This document shows, piece after piece, positions 43,802-52,581 of a stretch of 64,000 nucleotides of DNA (the stretch's first letter is position 1; every line of letters begins with the position of its first letter). The stretch lies in assembly GCF_001427795.1 (NCBI RefSeq), contig NZ_LMHJ01000001.1, forward strand, positions 667,773-731,772. The letters are read 5' to 3'. Source of the stretch: Nocardioides sp. Root682. Lineage in GTDB: Bacteria; Actinomycetota; Actinomycetes; Propionibacteriales; Nocardioidaceae. The translations under genes and the position numbers were made by a program. A model generated the notes under the pieces. The model saw nothing but the letters and a program-made list of their open reading frames with translations, was not told where the DNA came from and made no database searches.

Positions 43802-44622
43802 TTCGAGGTGGTGGCAGCTGCGAACAGCGCATCGTTGACGGCGGTCGGGGTGACGGAGACGAGCGCGAGCTGCGCGCGGCTGACGTTGTCGCACCGGTAC
43901 CGGCGCTTCGGGCGGCGCGACGTCAGCGCGCGATCGACGGCGGCCACGACCTTCTGCGGATCACCCGTCAGCTTCTGCATCCGCGCCAGGAGCTTGCGAT
44001 TGCCGGTGAGGTGCGATGCGTAGAGCTCGCGATGCGCGGGACTGAGGCCGCTGGTCATCCGGTCGTAGTCGTCGAGCGCGTCGCCCCACATGTCGGTGCG
44101 GGTCGGACCCGGCTCGACGAGCGAGACCGGGATCTTCCAGGGACGCAGCTCCATCCGGAGCGCGTCGGCCAGGGACTCGAGGGCGTACTTGGAGGCACTG
44201 TAGGCACCCGTGCCCGGGAGGGTGATCAACCCGCTGACCGACGACATGAAGACCACGCGTCCGCGGGCCTCACGGATGTGCGGGAGCACCGCCTGGGTCA
44301 CCGCGATCTGGGCCGTGACGTTGACGTCCAGCTGCCGTGACAGGTCATCGATCGACGTACCCTCCACCGGCCCCTGCACGATGATCCCGGCGTTGTTGAC
44401 CACGCCGTCGAGCCGCGGCGGGAGGTGCTCCCCCAGCCGGGCGACGGCAGCACGATCGGTGATGTCCAGCTGGATCGGATGCACCTGCGGCAGCTTGCCC
44501 AGGTCGGCGAGGTCGGACTCCGAGCGGGCAGTCGCGTACACCTCCCAGCCTCGATCGCTCAGGTGGCGCGTGATGGCCAGGCCGATCCCCCGGCTGGCGC
44601 CGGTCACCAGTACAGAGGGCAT
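43798..44622 (-). CDS. Short-chain dehydrogenase/reductase
   Basis: A 274-residue classical SDR with LVTGASRGIG at the N-terminus, NNAG, catalytic Ser in MSSVSGL and YSASK. An Arg in ATARSESD after the second strand suggests NADP preference. The C-terminal extension (RRPKRRYRCDNVSRAQLAL) is typical of SDRs acting on retinol, steroid or acyl substrates. First gene of a coupled operon with DUF4345 and hydrolase genes. Its promoter contains a long inverted repeat. Confidence 0.88.
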   Translation of the reverse strand: MPSVLVTGASRGIGLAITRHLSDRGWEVYATARSESDLADLGKLPQVHPIQLDITDRAAVARLGEHLPPRLDGVVNNAGIIVQGPVEGTSIDDLSRQLDVNVTAQIAVTQAVLPHIREARGRVVFMSSVSGLITLPGTGAYSASKYALESLADALRMELRPWKIPVSLVEPGPTRTDMWGDALDDYDRMTSGLSPAHRELYASHLTGNRKLLARMQKLTGDPQKVVAAVDRALTSRRPKRRYRCDNVSRAQLALVSVTPTAVNDALFAAATTSK

Positions 44623-44637
44623 GTGCTCGCCTCGCGC

Positions 44638-44687
44638 TCGCTCGTCGTCGATTACCTTACGATCATAATGTAATCGACGACGAGCGA
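44638..44687. repeat. Long perfect inverted repeat upstream of SDR operon
   Basis: Arms of 18 bases (44638-44655 and 44670-44687; key core TCGTCGTCGATTAC and its complement) flank a 14-base AT-rich centre CTTACGATCATAAT. It lies between the upstream F420-type gene stop (44710) and the SDR start (44622). It could end the upstream transcript or serve as an operator; the centre resembles the 30880-30893 site. Confidence 0.65.
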
Positions 44688-44709
44688 ACAGGCAAGCGAC
44701 GCGAGCGCC

Positions 44710-45780
44710 TCAGGAAACGGCGACCGGCGAATGGCGCTCGGCCAGCAGCTCGGAGAGCCTGCCGACGTGCTCGACCCGATCGGCCGGCGTCGCGGCCATC
44801 GGGTTGACCAGCAGGGTCCGCACCCCGGCGTCGTGGAACTCACCGAGCTGGCGACGGAGGGAGTCGTCGTCGCCCATCAGGGTCACCGCCTCCACCAGGT
44901 CCTGCGGTACGGCGGCCGCAGCGGCCACCTTGTCGCCCGACAGGTAGAGGTCCTGGATCTCCTTCGCCTCAGCCTCGTAGCCGTAGCGACAGGCGAGCTG
45001 GTTGTAGAAGTTCTTGTCCCGCGCCCCCATCCCGCCGATGTAGAGCGCCAGCTGGTTGCGCACCGTCGCGGTGATCTCCGGCGTCGGCTCACCGACGTGG
45101 AAGCTCACCTGGAGCTGGATGTCGAGCTCGCCGAGCGCGGGGTCGCGCTTCGCGAAGCCGGCTGCCAGGGACTCGCCCCAGGCCTGCTGCGCCTTGAGCG
45201 GGTGGAAGAACAGCGGCTGCCAGCCCTGCGAGATCTCGGCGACCAGCTCGACGTTCTTCAGGCCCAGTGCGGCGATCGAGACCGGGATGTCGGCACGGAG
45301 CGGCCGGTTGATGATCTTGAGCGGCTTGCCGAGGCCCGAGCCACCGTGCTCCTTGGTCAGTGGCGCGCGGTAGTACTTGCCGTCGTACGACAGCGGCTCG
45401 CGACGCCACACCTGGCGGCAGATCTCGACGGCTTCGCGCGTGCGACCGAGCGGGGCGTCGTACTTCAGGCCGTGGAAGCCCTCGACCACCTGCGGACCAC
45501 TGGCGCCCAGGCCCAGGGTGAACCGGCCGCCGGACACGAAGTCCAGTCCCGCCGCCGTCATCGCCGTCAGTGAAGGCGTGCGCGAGTAGACCTGCAGGAT
45601 CGCGGTCATCAGCTCGACCTTCTGGGTCTTCGCCGCGACGTAGCCGAGCTGACTGACGGCGTCGAAGGAGTAGGCCTCCGGGATCGCCACCATCTCCAGG
45701 CCGACCTGCTCATAGGCCTGGATCAGCTCGACGCTCTCGTCGAAGCTGCCGGTGTAGTCCATGATCATGCCCAGCTTCAT
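44710..45780 (-). CDS. Luciferase-like, F420-type oxidoreductase
   Basis: A 356-residue luciferase-like TIM-barrel protein. It begins [40 protein letters not shown] and carries SRTPSLTAMTAAGLDFVSGGRFTLGLGASGPQVVEGFHG, both typical of F420-dependent methylene-H4MPT reductase-like enzymes. ATG 45780 overlaps the stop of the acyl-CoA dehydrogenase gene (ATGA). It is last in a thiolase, SDR, acyl-CoA dehydrogenase, F420 enzyme operon, so it may act on an acyl-CoA or steroid side-chain intermediate. Confidence 0.87.
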   Translation of the reverse strand: MKLGMIMDYTGSFDESVELIQAYEQVGLEMVAIPEAYSFDAVSQLGYVAAKTQKVELMTAILQVYSRTPSLTAMTAAGLDFVSGGRFTLGLGASGPQVVEGFHGLKYDAPLGRTREAVEICRQVWRREPLSYDGKYYRAPLTKEHGGSGLGKPLKIINRPLRADIPVSIAALGLKNVELVAEISQGWQPLFFHPLKAQQAWGESLAAGFAKRDPALGELDIQLQVSFHVGEPTPEITATVRNQLALYIGGMGARDKNFYNQLACRYGYEAEAKEIQDLYLSGDKVAAAAAVPQDLVEAVTLMGDDDSLRRQLGEFHDAGVRTLLVNPMAATPADRVEHVGRLSELLAERHSPVAVS

Positions 45781-46976
45781 CGTGAGGCCTCCTTCGGGTA
45801 GCGGCCGGCGATGTCGCGACCGATGATCTCCTTCATGATCTGGCTGGTGCCGCCGTAGATCGTCTGCACGCGGGAGTCGCGGAAGGCCCGGGCGATGGGG
45901 TACTCGTTCATGTAGCCGTAGCCGCCGAACAGCTGCAGGCAACGGCTGGTGACCCGGACCTGCATCTCGGTCGCCCAGAGCTTCGCCTTCGAGGCCTCCG
46001 TCGCGGTGAGCGTGTGGTCACTGAGGGCCAGCGCGGCGTTCTGGATGTAGGACCGGGTGACCTCGACCTCGGTCTCCATCTCGGCCAGGTCGAACCGGAT
46101 GGCCTGCTGGTCACCGATCCGCTTGCCGAACGCCGTGCGGTCGAAGACGTAGTCCTCGGTCCACTTCACCGCGGCCTCGGCCGCAGCGAGCGCCTGGACC
46201 GCGAGCGAAAGCCGCTCCTTCGGGAGCCGCTGCATCAGGTAGATCAGGCCTTCGCCGATCTCGCCGAGCACGTTCTCCGGGCCCACGCGCACGTCCTCGA
46301 AGACGAGCTCGGCGGTGTCCTGGCCGGGGATGCCGACCTTGTCGAGCTTGCGTCCGCGGGCAAAACCCGGGTCGTCGCGCTCGACGACGAAGAGGCTGAA
46401 GCCCCGCGAGCCGGCGTCGGGATCGGTGCGCGCGAAGACGATGACGAGGTCGGCGTTGATGCCGTTGGTGATGAACGTCTTGGTCCCGTTGAGGATCCAG
46501 CCGTCGCCATCACGGACCGCCGAGGAGCGGATCCCCTGGAGGTCGCTGCCGGCACCCGGCTCGGTCATCGCGATGGCGCCGACGATCTCCCCGGACGCCA
46601 TGCCCGGCAGCCAGCGCTGCTTCTGCTCCTCGGTGCACAGGTCCACCAGGTACGGCAGCACGATGTCGTCCTGCAGCCGCAGGCTGAGGAGGTACGACGT
46701 CGCGCCGACCGCGGCGAGCTCCTCCGCCACGATCATGGGGAACCGGAAGTCCGACACTCCCCCGCCGCCGTACTGCTCCGGGACGGCGAGGCCGAGGATG
46801 CCGTTCTTGCCGGCGGCCTGCCAGGCGCTGCGCGGGACGAGGCGCTCGTCCTCCCACTCGAGGTAGTACGGCTCGACCTCACGCTTGACGAACTCGCGCA
46901 CCGAGGCGCGGTAGTCGTCGTGGTCGACGTCGTAGAAGCCACTGCGCAGGTTCAGGCTGCTCTGCTGAGCGGTCAT
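45777..46976 (-). CDS. Acyl-CoA dehydrogenase, long-chain/isovaleryl type
   Basis: A 399-residue FAD enzyme performing alpha,beta-dehydrogenation of acyl-CoA. Motifs include [29 protein letters not shown], and the C-terminal [38 protein letters not shown]. The usual MCAD catalytic Glu before GGT is Gly, as in long-chain and isovaleryl dehydrogenases; those use a Glu in helix G, and Glu in [16 protein letters not shown] is the likely equivalent. It overlaps genes on both sides by ATGA, in an operon with thiolase and 3-hydroxyacyl dehydrogenase-like SDR. Confidence 0.92.
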   Translation of the reverse strand: MTAQQSSLNLRSGFYDVDHDDYRASVREFVKREVEPYYLEWEDERLVPRSAWQAAGKNGILGLAVPEQYGGGGVSDFRFPMIVAEELAAVGATSYLLSLRLQDDIVLPYLVDLCTEEQKQRWLPGMASGEIVGAIAMTEPGAGSDLQGIRSSAVRDGDGWILNGTKTFITNGINADLVIVFARTDPDAGSRGFSLFVVERDDPGFARGRKLDKVGIPGQDTAELVFEDVRVGPENVLGEIGEGLIYLMQRLPKERLSLAVQALAAAEAAVKWTEDYVFDRTAFGKRIGDQQAIRFDLAEMETEVEVTRSYIQNAALALSDHTLTATEASKAKLWATEMQVRVTSRCLQLFGGYGYMNEYPIARAFRDSRVQTIYGGTSQIMKEIIGRDIAGRYPKEASR

Positions 46977-47737
46977 CGGGGGGCCATCCGGATGGCGCCG
47001 TCGAGACGGATGGTCTCGCCGTTGAGCATCGGGTTCTCGACCACGTGGGCGGCCAGGGCGCCGTACTCCTTGGGGTCGCCGAGGCGCGAGGGGTGCGGGA
47101 CCTGTTGGCCGAGGCTCTTGCGGGCCTCCTCGGGCAGCGAGGCGAGCAGGGGGGTGTCGAACAGGCCGGGCGCGATGGTGACGACGCGGATACCGATGGT
47201 CGACAGGTCGCGGGCGATCGGCAGGGTCATGCCGACCACACCGCCCTTGGACGCGGCGTAGGCGGCCTGGCCGATCTGGCCGTCGAAGGCCGCGACGGAG
47301 GCGGTGTTGATGATGACGCCGCGCTCCTCGCCGACCAGCTCGAGGCCGGCGATGTGCGCCGCAGCAAGGCGGATGACGTTGAAGCTGCCGATCAGGTTGA
47401 TCTCGATGATCCGCTGGAACTTGTCGTAGGGGTAGGGGGTGTTGCCCTTCCCGACGGTCTTGATCGCGTCCCCGGTGCCGGCGCAGTTGACCACGACGCG
47501 GAGCTCGCCGAGCTCGGAGGCTGCGGCGATCGCGGCGAGCACGTCGTCCTCGCTGCGGACGTCGCCGGGCACGAAGCGCACGGCGTCGCCGAGCTCCTTG
47601 GCTGCGACCTCGCCCGGGCCGCCGGGAAGGTCGAGGATGACGGCCTTGCCGCCCTTGGCGAGCAGCGCCTCGACGGTCGCGCGGCCCAGGCCCGAGGCGC
47701 CGCCGGTGACGAGGGCGACGGTGTTGTTGATCTGCAT
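46973..47737 (-). CDS. SDR, 3-hydroxyacyl-CoA dehydrogenase type 2-like
   Basis: A 254-residue SDR resembling HSD17B10/3-hydroxyacyl-CoA dehydrogenase II. It shows [33 protein letters not shown] (Asp for NAD), [60 protein letters not shown] and a C-terminal [12 protein letters not shown]. It should oxidise 3-hydroxyacyl-CoA in beta-oxidation or a related beta-hydroxy steroid acid. ATG 47737 was chosen because the protein then starts with the first strand. Coupled to the acyl-CoA dehydrogenase gene. Confidence 0.9.
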   Translation of the reverse strand: MQINNTVALVTGGASGLGRATVEALLAKGGKAVILDLPGGPGEVAAKELGDAVRFVPGDVRSEDDVLAAIAAASELGELRVVVNCAGTGDAIKTVGKGNTPYPYDKFQRIIEINLIGSFNVIRLAAAHIAGLELVGEERGVIINTASVAAFDGQIGQAAYAASKGGVVGMTLPIARDLSTIGIRVVTIAPGLFDTPLLASLPEEARKSLGQQVPHPSRLGDPKEYGALAAHVVENPMLNGETIRLDGAIRMAPR

Positions 47738-47824
47738 GTGAGTTCCTTGCTGTGGTGGAGTTTCGACGTCGGCTGCAGGGGTTTCGAGGCTCGGCGCTGG
47801 CGCGCCTCGCACCTCAACCAGCGG

Positions 47825-49018
47825 TCAGATTCGTTCGATGATGGTGGCGTTGGCCATGCCCTGGGCCTCGCACATGGTCTGGATGCCGTAGCGGCCGCCG
47901 GTGGCCTCGAGGTGATTGAGGAGCGTGGCGAGCAGGCGGGTGCCCGAGGAACCGAGCGCGTGGCCGAGCGCGATCGCGCCGCCGCGGGGGTTGAGCTTTG
48001 CGGGGTCCGCGCCGAGGTCGTGGGCCCAGGCGAGCGGGACCGGGGCGAAGGCCTCGTTGACCTCGTAGGCGTCGATGTCGTCGATGCCCAGACCGGCCTT
48101 GGCGAGGGCCTTCTGGGTCGCGGGGATCGGGGCGGTGAGCATCATCAACGGGTCGGCGCCGAGGACGGCGTACGACACGAACCGCGCCCGCGGGGTCAGA
48201 CCGAGCTTGCTCGCCATCTCCTCGCTCATGATCAGGGCGGCCGAGGCACCGTCGGTGAAGGGCGAGGAGTTGCCGGGGTGGATCGCCCACTCGACGTCGG
48301 GGAAGCGCGCGGCGTACTCATCGGTCCGGAACGCCGGCTTGAGGCCACCGAGGCCCTCGGCCGTCGTGCTCGCGCGGACGGTCTCGTCGATCCTGTGCTC
48401 GACGGCATTGCCCTCGGCGTCGGTCACGGTGATCGGCACGATCTCCTTGTCGAAGAACCCCGACGCGATCGCCTCAGCAGCGCGACGGTGCGAGGTGGCG
48501 GAGTACTCGTCCAGCGTCGCGCGGTCGAACTTCCACTGGGTCGCGACCAGCTCGGCCGAAACGCCCTGGTTGACCAGGCCCTCGGGGTAGCGCGCCGTCA
48601 GCTCGGGGCCGAAGGTGTCCTTGCCCTGGGTGGTGCTGCCCATCGGGACCCGGCTCATCGACTCCACGCCGGCGGCGATCACGATGTCGTAGGCACCCGC
48701 GGCCACGCCCTGGGCGGCGAAGTGGACCGCCTGCTGGCTGGAGCCACAGGCCCGGTCGATGGTCGTCGCGGGGACGGACTCGGGGAAGCCCGCACCCAGG
48801 ACAGCGGTGCGGCCGATGTTGAGCGCCTGCTCACCACCCTGCATGACGCAACCGGTGATCACGTCGTCCACGAGCGCGGGATCGAGGCCGTTGCGCTCGA
48901 CGATCGACTTCAGGACATGGACCAGCATCGAGGTCGGGTGGGTGCCCGACAGGGCGCCACCCATCTTGCCCTTGCCGGACGCGAGACGGACGACGTCGAC
49001 GATGACGGGAGTGGGCAC
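47825..49018 (-). CDS. Acetyl-CoA acyltransferase (thiolase)
   Basis: A 397-residue thiolase. The acylated Cys is in TIDRACGSSQQAVHFAAQGV, the substrate loop in YEVNEAFAPVPLAW, the catalytic His in GGAIALGHALGSSGTR, and the second Cys in MCEAQGMANA, where the common CxGGGMG is CEAQGMA. It performs thiolytic cleavage of 3-ketoacyl-CoA. First gene of the thiolase-SDR-ACAD-F420 operon. Its promoter shares a 24-base palindrome with the divergent TetR gene, which should be its repressor. Confidence 0.93.
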   Translation of the reverse strand: MPTPVIVDVVRLASGKGKMGGALSGTHPTSMLVHVLKSIVERNGLDPALVDDVITGCVMQGGEQALNIGRTAVLGAGFPESVPATTIDRACGSSQQAVHFAAQGVAAGAYDIVIAAGVESMSRVPMGSTTQGKDTFGPELTARYPEGLVNQGVSAELVATQWKFDRATLDEYSATSHRRAAEAIASGFFDKEIVPITVTDAEGNAVEHRIDETVRASTTAEGLGGLKPAFRTDEYAARFPDVEWAIHPGNSSPFTDGASAALIMSEEMASKLGLTPRARFVSYAVLGADPLMMLTAPIPATQKALAKAGLGIDDIDAYEVNEAFAPVPLAWAHDLGADPAKLNPRGGAIALGHALGSSGTRLLATLLNHLEATGGRYGIQTMCEAQGMANATIIERI

Positions 49019-49046
49019 GAGGCACCTCCATGGCTTAGGGTTTCGT

Positions 49047-49070
49047 TAACCAGTCAGTCCTGACTGGTTA
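49047..49070. promoter_or_regulatory. TetR operator palindrome, thiolase operon
   Basis: TAACCAGTCAG-TC-CTGACTGGTTA is a perfect 11-2-11 palindrome (arms 49047-49057 and 49060-49070) in the divergent thiolase/TetR promoter, 28 bases before the thiolase start. Confidence 0.75.
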
Positions 49071-49137
49071 GTGCACTGTAGCCTGTCGCCGCTGCGATGT
49101 CATCCGTGACGTGACCGACGAGAAGGACGAGGACCCG

Positions 49138-49779
49138 ATGCCCGGTACGTCGTCCCCCGAGCGCCCCGCCACCGAGCGGGCCCCCGCGAAGCGCGCCCTG
49201 CAGAGCCGCACCGTCGACGTCCAGCGACAGATCCTCGACGCAGCCGTCGAGGTCCTCGTCGAGGACGGCTACGGCGGAGCGACCACCCTGCGCATCCAGG
49301 AGAAGGCAGGAATCTCCCGCGGCCGCCTGCTGCACCACTTCCCCTCCCGGGCCGCGCTGCTCATCGCGGCCACGCACCACCTCGCGAACGCCCGCGTGTC
49401 CGAGCTGGACGAGGACCAGCGCTGGCCCACGGACCCCGGAAAGCGCATCGATGCCGCCGTCGAGGCGATCGCCCTGACGTTCAGGCAGGGCTACTTCTGG
49501 GCGGCCACCGAGCTGTGGATCGCGTCCCGCCACGACGACGAGCTCCGCGCTGCACTGCTCCCCGGCGAGCGCGACCTGGCCCGCGGCATCCGGCTCGGCC
49601 TGGACGCCTTCTTCGGCCCCGACCACACCGCACACCCGGACTACGACGACTTCCGCGAGATCCTGTTCACCAGCCTTCGCGGCATGGCCCTCACCACGGC
49701 ATTCGACCCACGCGAAGAGCCGACGCGCAGGCACATCAACCGGTTGAAGAAGCTGGGGCGTTCGGTCCTGCTGGACTGA
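49138..49779 (+). CDS. TetR-family regulator of beta-oxidation operon
   Basis: A 213-residue TetR protein with a Thr/Ala/Pro-rich N-terminal tail and helix-turn-helix in RQILDAAVEVLVEDGYGGATTLRIQEKAGISRGRLLHHFPSRAALL. ATG 49138 has GAGG upstream; a GTG at 49111 would add nine residues. It is divergent from the thiolase operon across a gap holding a perfect 24-base palindrome, so it very probably represses that operon in answer to an acyl-CoA. Its 3' end overlaps the convergent TetR gene by 44 bases. Confidence 0.9.
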   Translation: MPGTSSPERPATERAPAKRALQSRTVDVQRQILDAAVEVLVEDGYGGATTLRIQEKAGISRGRLLHHFPSRAALLIAATHHLANARVSELDEDQRWPTDPGKRIDAAVEAIALTFRQGYFWAATELWIASRHDDELRAALLPGERDLARGIRLGLDAFFGPDHTAHPDYDDFREILFTSLRGMALTTAFDPREEPTRRHINRLKKLGRSVLLD

Positions 49780-50365
49780 GCAGGGTCACCAGCGTCTCGA
49801 CGACGGCGTTCCGGTCGGCGCTCGCCGCCGGAGACATGGTCGAGGTGCTGTTGAGCGCACCCACGACGAGGTCGCGCAGGATGCGCAGGTCCACGTCGTC
49901 GCGCACGACGCCGTCCTTCTGCCCGCGGGCCAGCACGTCGAGCCAGACCTTTCCGAACCGGCGCTCGTGCCGCACGTGTTCAGCACGCAGCGAGGACGGG
50001 ATCGTCTCGACCATCCGGACCACCGACGAGGCTCGGTCGTCGCTGGCGTGCAGGGCCTCCAGGTGACCCCGGATCGCAGCACGCAATCGATCGACGGACG
50101 AGGCATCAGCAGGAACGGACCCGACCGCAGCGACCAGCGCGGCCCGCGCCGAGTCCACGCCGTCCTGGAGGACGGCCGCGACCAGGTCGTCCTTCGTCGC
50201 GAAGTGGAAGGCGAGGCTGCCGACCTTCAGCTCGGCGGCATCGGCGATGCGCCGGAGGCTCGCGCCGCCGTACCCATGGAGCGCGAACTCGTGCGCCGCC
50301 GCCGCCAGGATCCGCTGGCGGGTGCGCGCGGCCTTGCCCTCGGCGGCCATGTCAGAACCAGTCAC
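49736..50365 (-). CDS. TetR-family regulator
   Basis: A 209-residue TetR protein; helix-turn-helix in RILAAAAHEFALHGYGGASLRRIADAAELKVGSLAFHFATKDDLVA. Starts are GTG 50365 or ATG 50350. It is divergent from the acyl-CoA dehydrogenase gene, with two 20-base imperfect palindromes between them (50381-50400, 50407-50426). It is convergent with, and overlaps, the preceding TetR gene. The same half-site occurs in the SDR promoter near 52.5 kb, so a small regulon is possible. Confidence 0.88.
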   Translation of the reverse strand: MTGSDMAAEGKAARTRQRILAAAAHEFALHGYGGASLRRIADAAELKVGSLAFHFATKDDLVAAVLQDGVDSARAALVAAVGSVPADASSVDRLRAAIRGHLEALHASDDRASSVVRMVETIPSSLRAEHVRHERRFGKVWLDVLARGQKDGVVRDDVDLRILRDLVVGALNSTSTMSPAASADRNAVVETLVTLLSPAGPNAPASSTG

Positions 50366-50380
50366 GCCGAGAGACTAGCA

Positions 50381-50426
50381 AATCTGACGTTCGTCCGATT
50401 ATGCTGAATCGTACAGTCGTCCGATT
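50381..50426. promoter_or_regulatory. Two TetR operator-like palindromes
   Basis: AATCTGACG-TT-CGTCCGATT (50381-50400) matches an inverted repeat at 8 of 9 pairs. A second site, with GAATCG and CGATTC ends, covers 50406-50427. Both share the direct repeat TCGTCCGATT (50391 and 50417), with 26-base spacing. They lie just before the acyl-CoA dehydrogenase start. Confidence 0.6.
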
Positions 50427-50440
50427 CCGAGGAGAACCCC

Positions 50441-51664
50441 ATGAGCGTCGCCCGCACCCAGGACCGCATGTCGCACGACGTGTGGCTGCCCGAGGAGACC
50501 CGGCAGGTGCGCGCACAGGTCCGCGACGCCGTCGCCAAGCACCTGGCTCCGGTCGCCCGCGAGATCGGCGAGCGCGAGGAGTCCCGGGACAGCTTCGCGT
50601 GGCCCGCGTTCCGCGGACTGGCGTCCGAGGGCGTCTTCGCACTGCCCTTCGCGAAGCCGTACGGCGCCGGCCTGGAGTTCCCGATGCTGGCGACCTGCAC
50701 CGCCGCCGAGGAGATCGCCTACGAGTCCTCCTCCATTGCTGGCGTGTACGACGGCCAGTGCATCCTCGTCCCCCAGACCCTCACCTTCGCGACACCCGAG
50801 GTGCAGGCCCAGCTGATCCCGGACCTGGTGTCCGGCGAGACCGCGTTCGCCTTCGCAACCACCGAACCGGCCACGAGCTCTGACCTGACGGCCGAACGCC
50901 TCGGCACCGTGGCGATCGAGGCCGACGGCGGCTGGATCGTGAACGGCCGCAAGCGCTGGATCACCAACAGCGTCGTCGCCGGCTGGGCCTCGATCCTGGT
51001 CCGCGACGGCCACGACGGGAACCGCGCCACGATGCTGCTGGTCGACCTCAGTGCACCGGGCGTCCGGATCGGCGAGCCCGACCTGAAGATGGGCCACCGT
51101 GGCCAGATCACCGCCGACATCGTGCTCGAGGACGTCTTCGTGCCCCGGACCCACGTCCTCGGCGAGCCGGGCCGCGGCATGGGCGTCGCACTCTCCGCGC
51201 TGGTCCGGGGCCGCATCGGCATCGGCGCGGCCGGCGTCGGCGTGGCTCAGGCCGCCCTGGACCTCGCGGTCCACCGGCTCCAGACCCGCGAGGTCTTCGG
51301 CAGGCCGCTCGGCGCGATGCAGCACTGGCAGTTCACCCTCGCCCAGCGCGCCACCGAGCTCGAGTGCGCCCGCAGCCTCTACCAGAAGGCCGCGTACCTC
51401 CTCGACACCGGCGACGCCAGCGCGGAGCCGGAAGCCGCCATGGCGAAGGCCTACGGCACCCGCCTCGCGGTCGACATGGTCCGCGATGCCATCCAGATCC
51501 ACGGCGCCCTCGGCTTCGCCCGCAAGGTCTCGGAGTCCGGCGAGTCCGTTCGCCTGGAGGAGATGTACCGGGACTCCAAGATCCTCGAGATCTTCGAGGG
51601 TGCCAACGAGCTGCAGCAGTGGATCGTCGCCCGACGCCTGATCGGGCGCGACATCACCGGCTGA
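50441..51664 (+). CDS. Acyl-CoA dehydrogenase
   Basis: A 407-residue acyl-CoA dehydrogenase. FAD and substrate blocks include FAFATTEPATSSDLTAERL, GRKRWITNSVVAGWASILV, FGRPLGAMQHWQFTLAQRATEL and the C-terminal IHGALGFARKVSESGESVRLEEMYRDSKILEIFEGANELQQWIVAR, with the catalytic Glu present in the EIFEGAN context (MCAD-type position). ATG 50441 follows GAGGAGAA. Regulated by the divergent TetR. Substrate chain length is not predictable. Its 3' end overlaps the convergent SDR gene by 11 bases. Confidence 0.92.
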   Translation: MSVARTQDRMSHDVWLPEETRQVRAQVRDAVAKHLAPVAREIGEREESRDSFAWPAFRGLASEGVFALPFAKPYGAGLEFPMLATCTAAEEIAYESSSIAGVYDGQCILVPQTLTFATPEVQAQLIPDLVSGETAFAFATTEPATSSDLTAERLGTVAIEADGGWIVNGRKRWITNSVVAGWASILVRDGHDGNRATMLLVDLSAPGVRIGEPDLKMGHRGQITADIVLEDVFVPRTHVLGEPGRGMGVALSALVRGRIGIGAAGVGVAQAALDLAVHRLQTREVFGRPLGAMQHWQFTLAQRATELECARSLYQKAAYLLDTGDASAEPEAAMAKAYGTRLAVDMVRDAIQIHGALGFARKVSESGESVRLEEMYRDSKILEIFEGANELQQWIVARRLIGRDITG

Positions 51665-52523
51665 CGGGCACCACCTGGTCGTTGCGCCCCAGCGCGTCGA
51701 CCTCAGCCTCGAGCGTGGGCACGGTCTGTGCAGCGAACCGTCGCATCCACGGCCATGCCAGCGGCGAGTTCAGCAAGCCCTGCGCCCAGTTGGCGACACC
51801 GACCGCGCGAGGGACGTAGACCCGCGACTTCCGGCGCACGAGGGCGTCCACGATCGCACTGGCGGCCTCGTCGACGCTGGTCGTGACGTTGCCGGGGTAC
51901 GGCAGGCGCCGACGCATCCCGCGGAACGACGGCAGGTCGGCCTCCGCTCCGCGCACCAGGTCGGTGTCGATCCAGGACGGGTGCACGAGCCCCACGGTCA
52001 CGCCCAGGTGCGCCACTTCCTGGCGGTACGCCAGGGCCAGCATCTCCACCCCGGCCTTGCTGGCGCCGTACGACGCCATGGCGGCCAGCGGCATGAAGGA
52101 CAGTGCCGACGCGACGACCAGGGCGTGCCCGCGGCTCTCCGCGAGATGGGGCGTCGCGTACTTCAACGTCCGGAAGACACCGTTGACGTTGACGTCGATG
52201 ACCCGCTCGAACGACGCCTCCTCGATGTTGCGGACGGTTCCGTACGCCGCGACTCCCGCGTTGGCGACCAGGAAGTCGATGGCACCCAGGTCGTCAGCAC
52301 AACCGTCGATGGCCGCCCGGAGCTCTTCCCCGACTCGGACGTCGGCGACGTGCCAGACGGCACTCCCGCCGAGGTCGTGCGCCAACGCCTCCAGCCGGTC
52401 CGGCTCGAGCCCGACGAGGCCCACCCGGGCGCCTCGCTCGACGGCCAGCCGGGCGACCATCTCCCCGATGCCGCGTGCGGCTCCCGTGACGACGACTGTC
52501 CTGCCCTGAAGGTCCTGGTTCAT
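51654..52523 (-). CDS. Short-chain dehydrogenase/reductase
   Basis: A 289-residue SDR with VVTGAARGIGEMVARLA, NAGVAAYG, catalytic Ser in VASALSF and YGASK. An acidic residue in VGLEPDRLE after the second strand suggests NAD. The C-terminal region (RKSRVYVPRAVGVANWAQGLLNSPLAWPWMRRFA) is hydrophobic and may attach to the membrane, as in SDRs for lipid or steroid substrates. The promoter has nested inverted repeats that share a half-site with the upstream TetR/ACAD promoter. Confidence 0.88.
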   Translation of the reverse strand: MNQDLQGRTVVVTGAARGIGEMVARLAVERGARVGLVGLEPDRLEALAHDLGGSAVWHVADVRVGEELRAAIDGCADDLGAIDFLVANAGVAAYGTVRNIEEASFERVIDVNVNGVFRTLKYATPHLAESRGHALVVASALSFMPLAAMASYGASKAGVEMLALAYRQEVAHLGVTVGLVHPSWIDTDLVRGAEADLPSFRGMRRRLPYPGNVTTSVDEAASAIVDALVRRKSRVYVPRAVGVANWAQGLLNSPLAWPWMRRFAAQTVPTLEAEVDALGRNDQVVPVSR

Positions 52524-52524
52524 C

Positions 52525-52557
52525 GGACGAATATAACCTTGTTATCGACTGTCGTCC
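52525..52557. promoter_or_regulatory. Nested inverted repeats before SDR gene
   Basis: GGACGA (52525-52530) pairs with TCGTCC (52552-52557), and inside it ATAAC-CTT-GTTAT (52533-52545) is a perfect 5-3-5 palindrome. The outer half-site equals the TCGTCC core of the 50.4 kb operators. Confidence 0.5.
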
Positions 52558-52581
52558 ATCCCCATCTCCCGGAGCACCCGC

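Noticed and set aside
45777..46976. Acyl-CoA dehydrogenase apparently lacking its catalytic Glu (Gly before GGT)
   Set aside because: Long-chain and isovaleryl-type enzymes normally have Gly here and use a Glu in helix G, which is present.
49736..49779. Possible frameshifted or broken regulator where two TetR genes overlap
   Set aside because: Both reading frames are intact and full length; they are convergent genes with a 44-base tail overlap.
52533..52545. ATAACCTTGTTAT as a second KstR site
   Set aside because: The AAC and GTT halves are separated by three bases instead of two and the flanks do not fit TNNAACNNGTTNNA.
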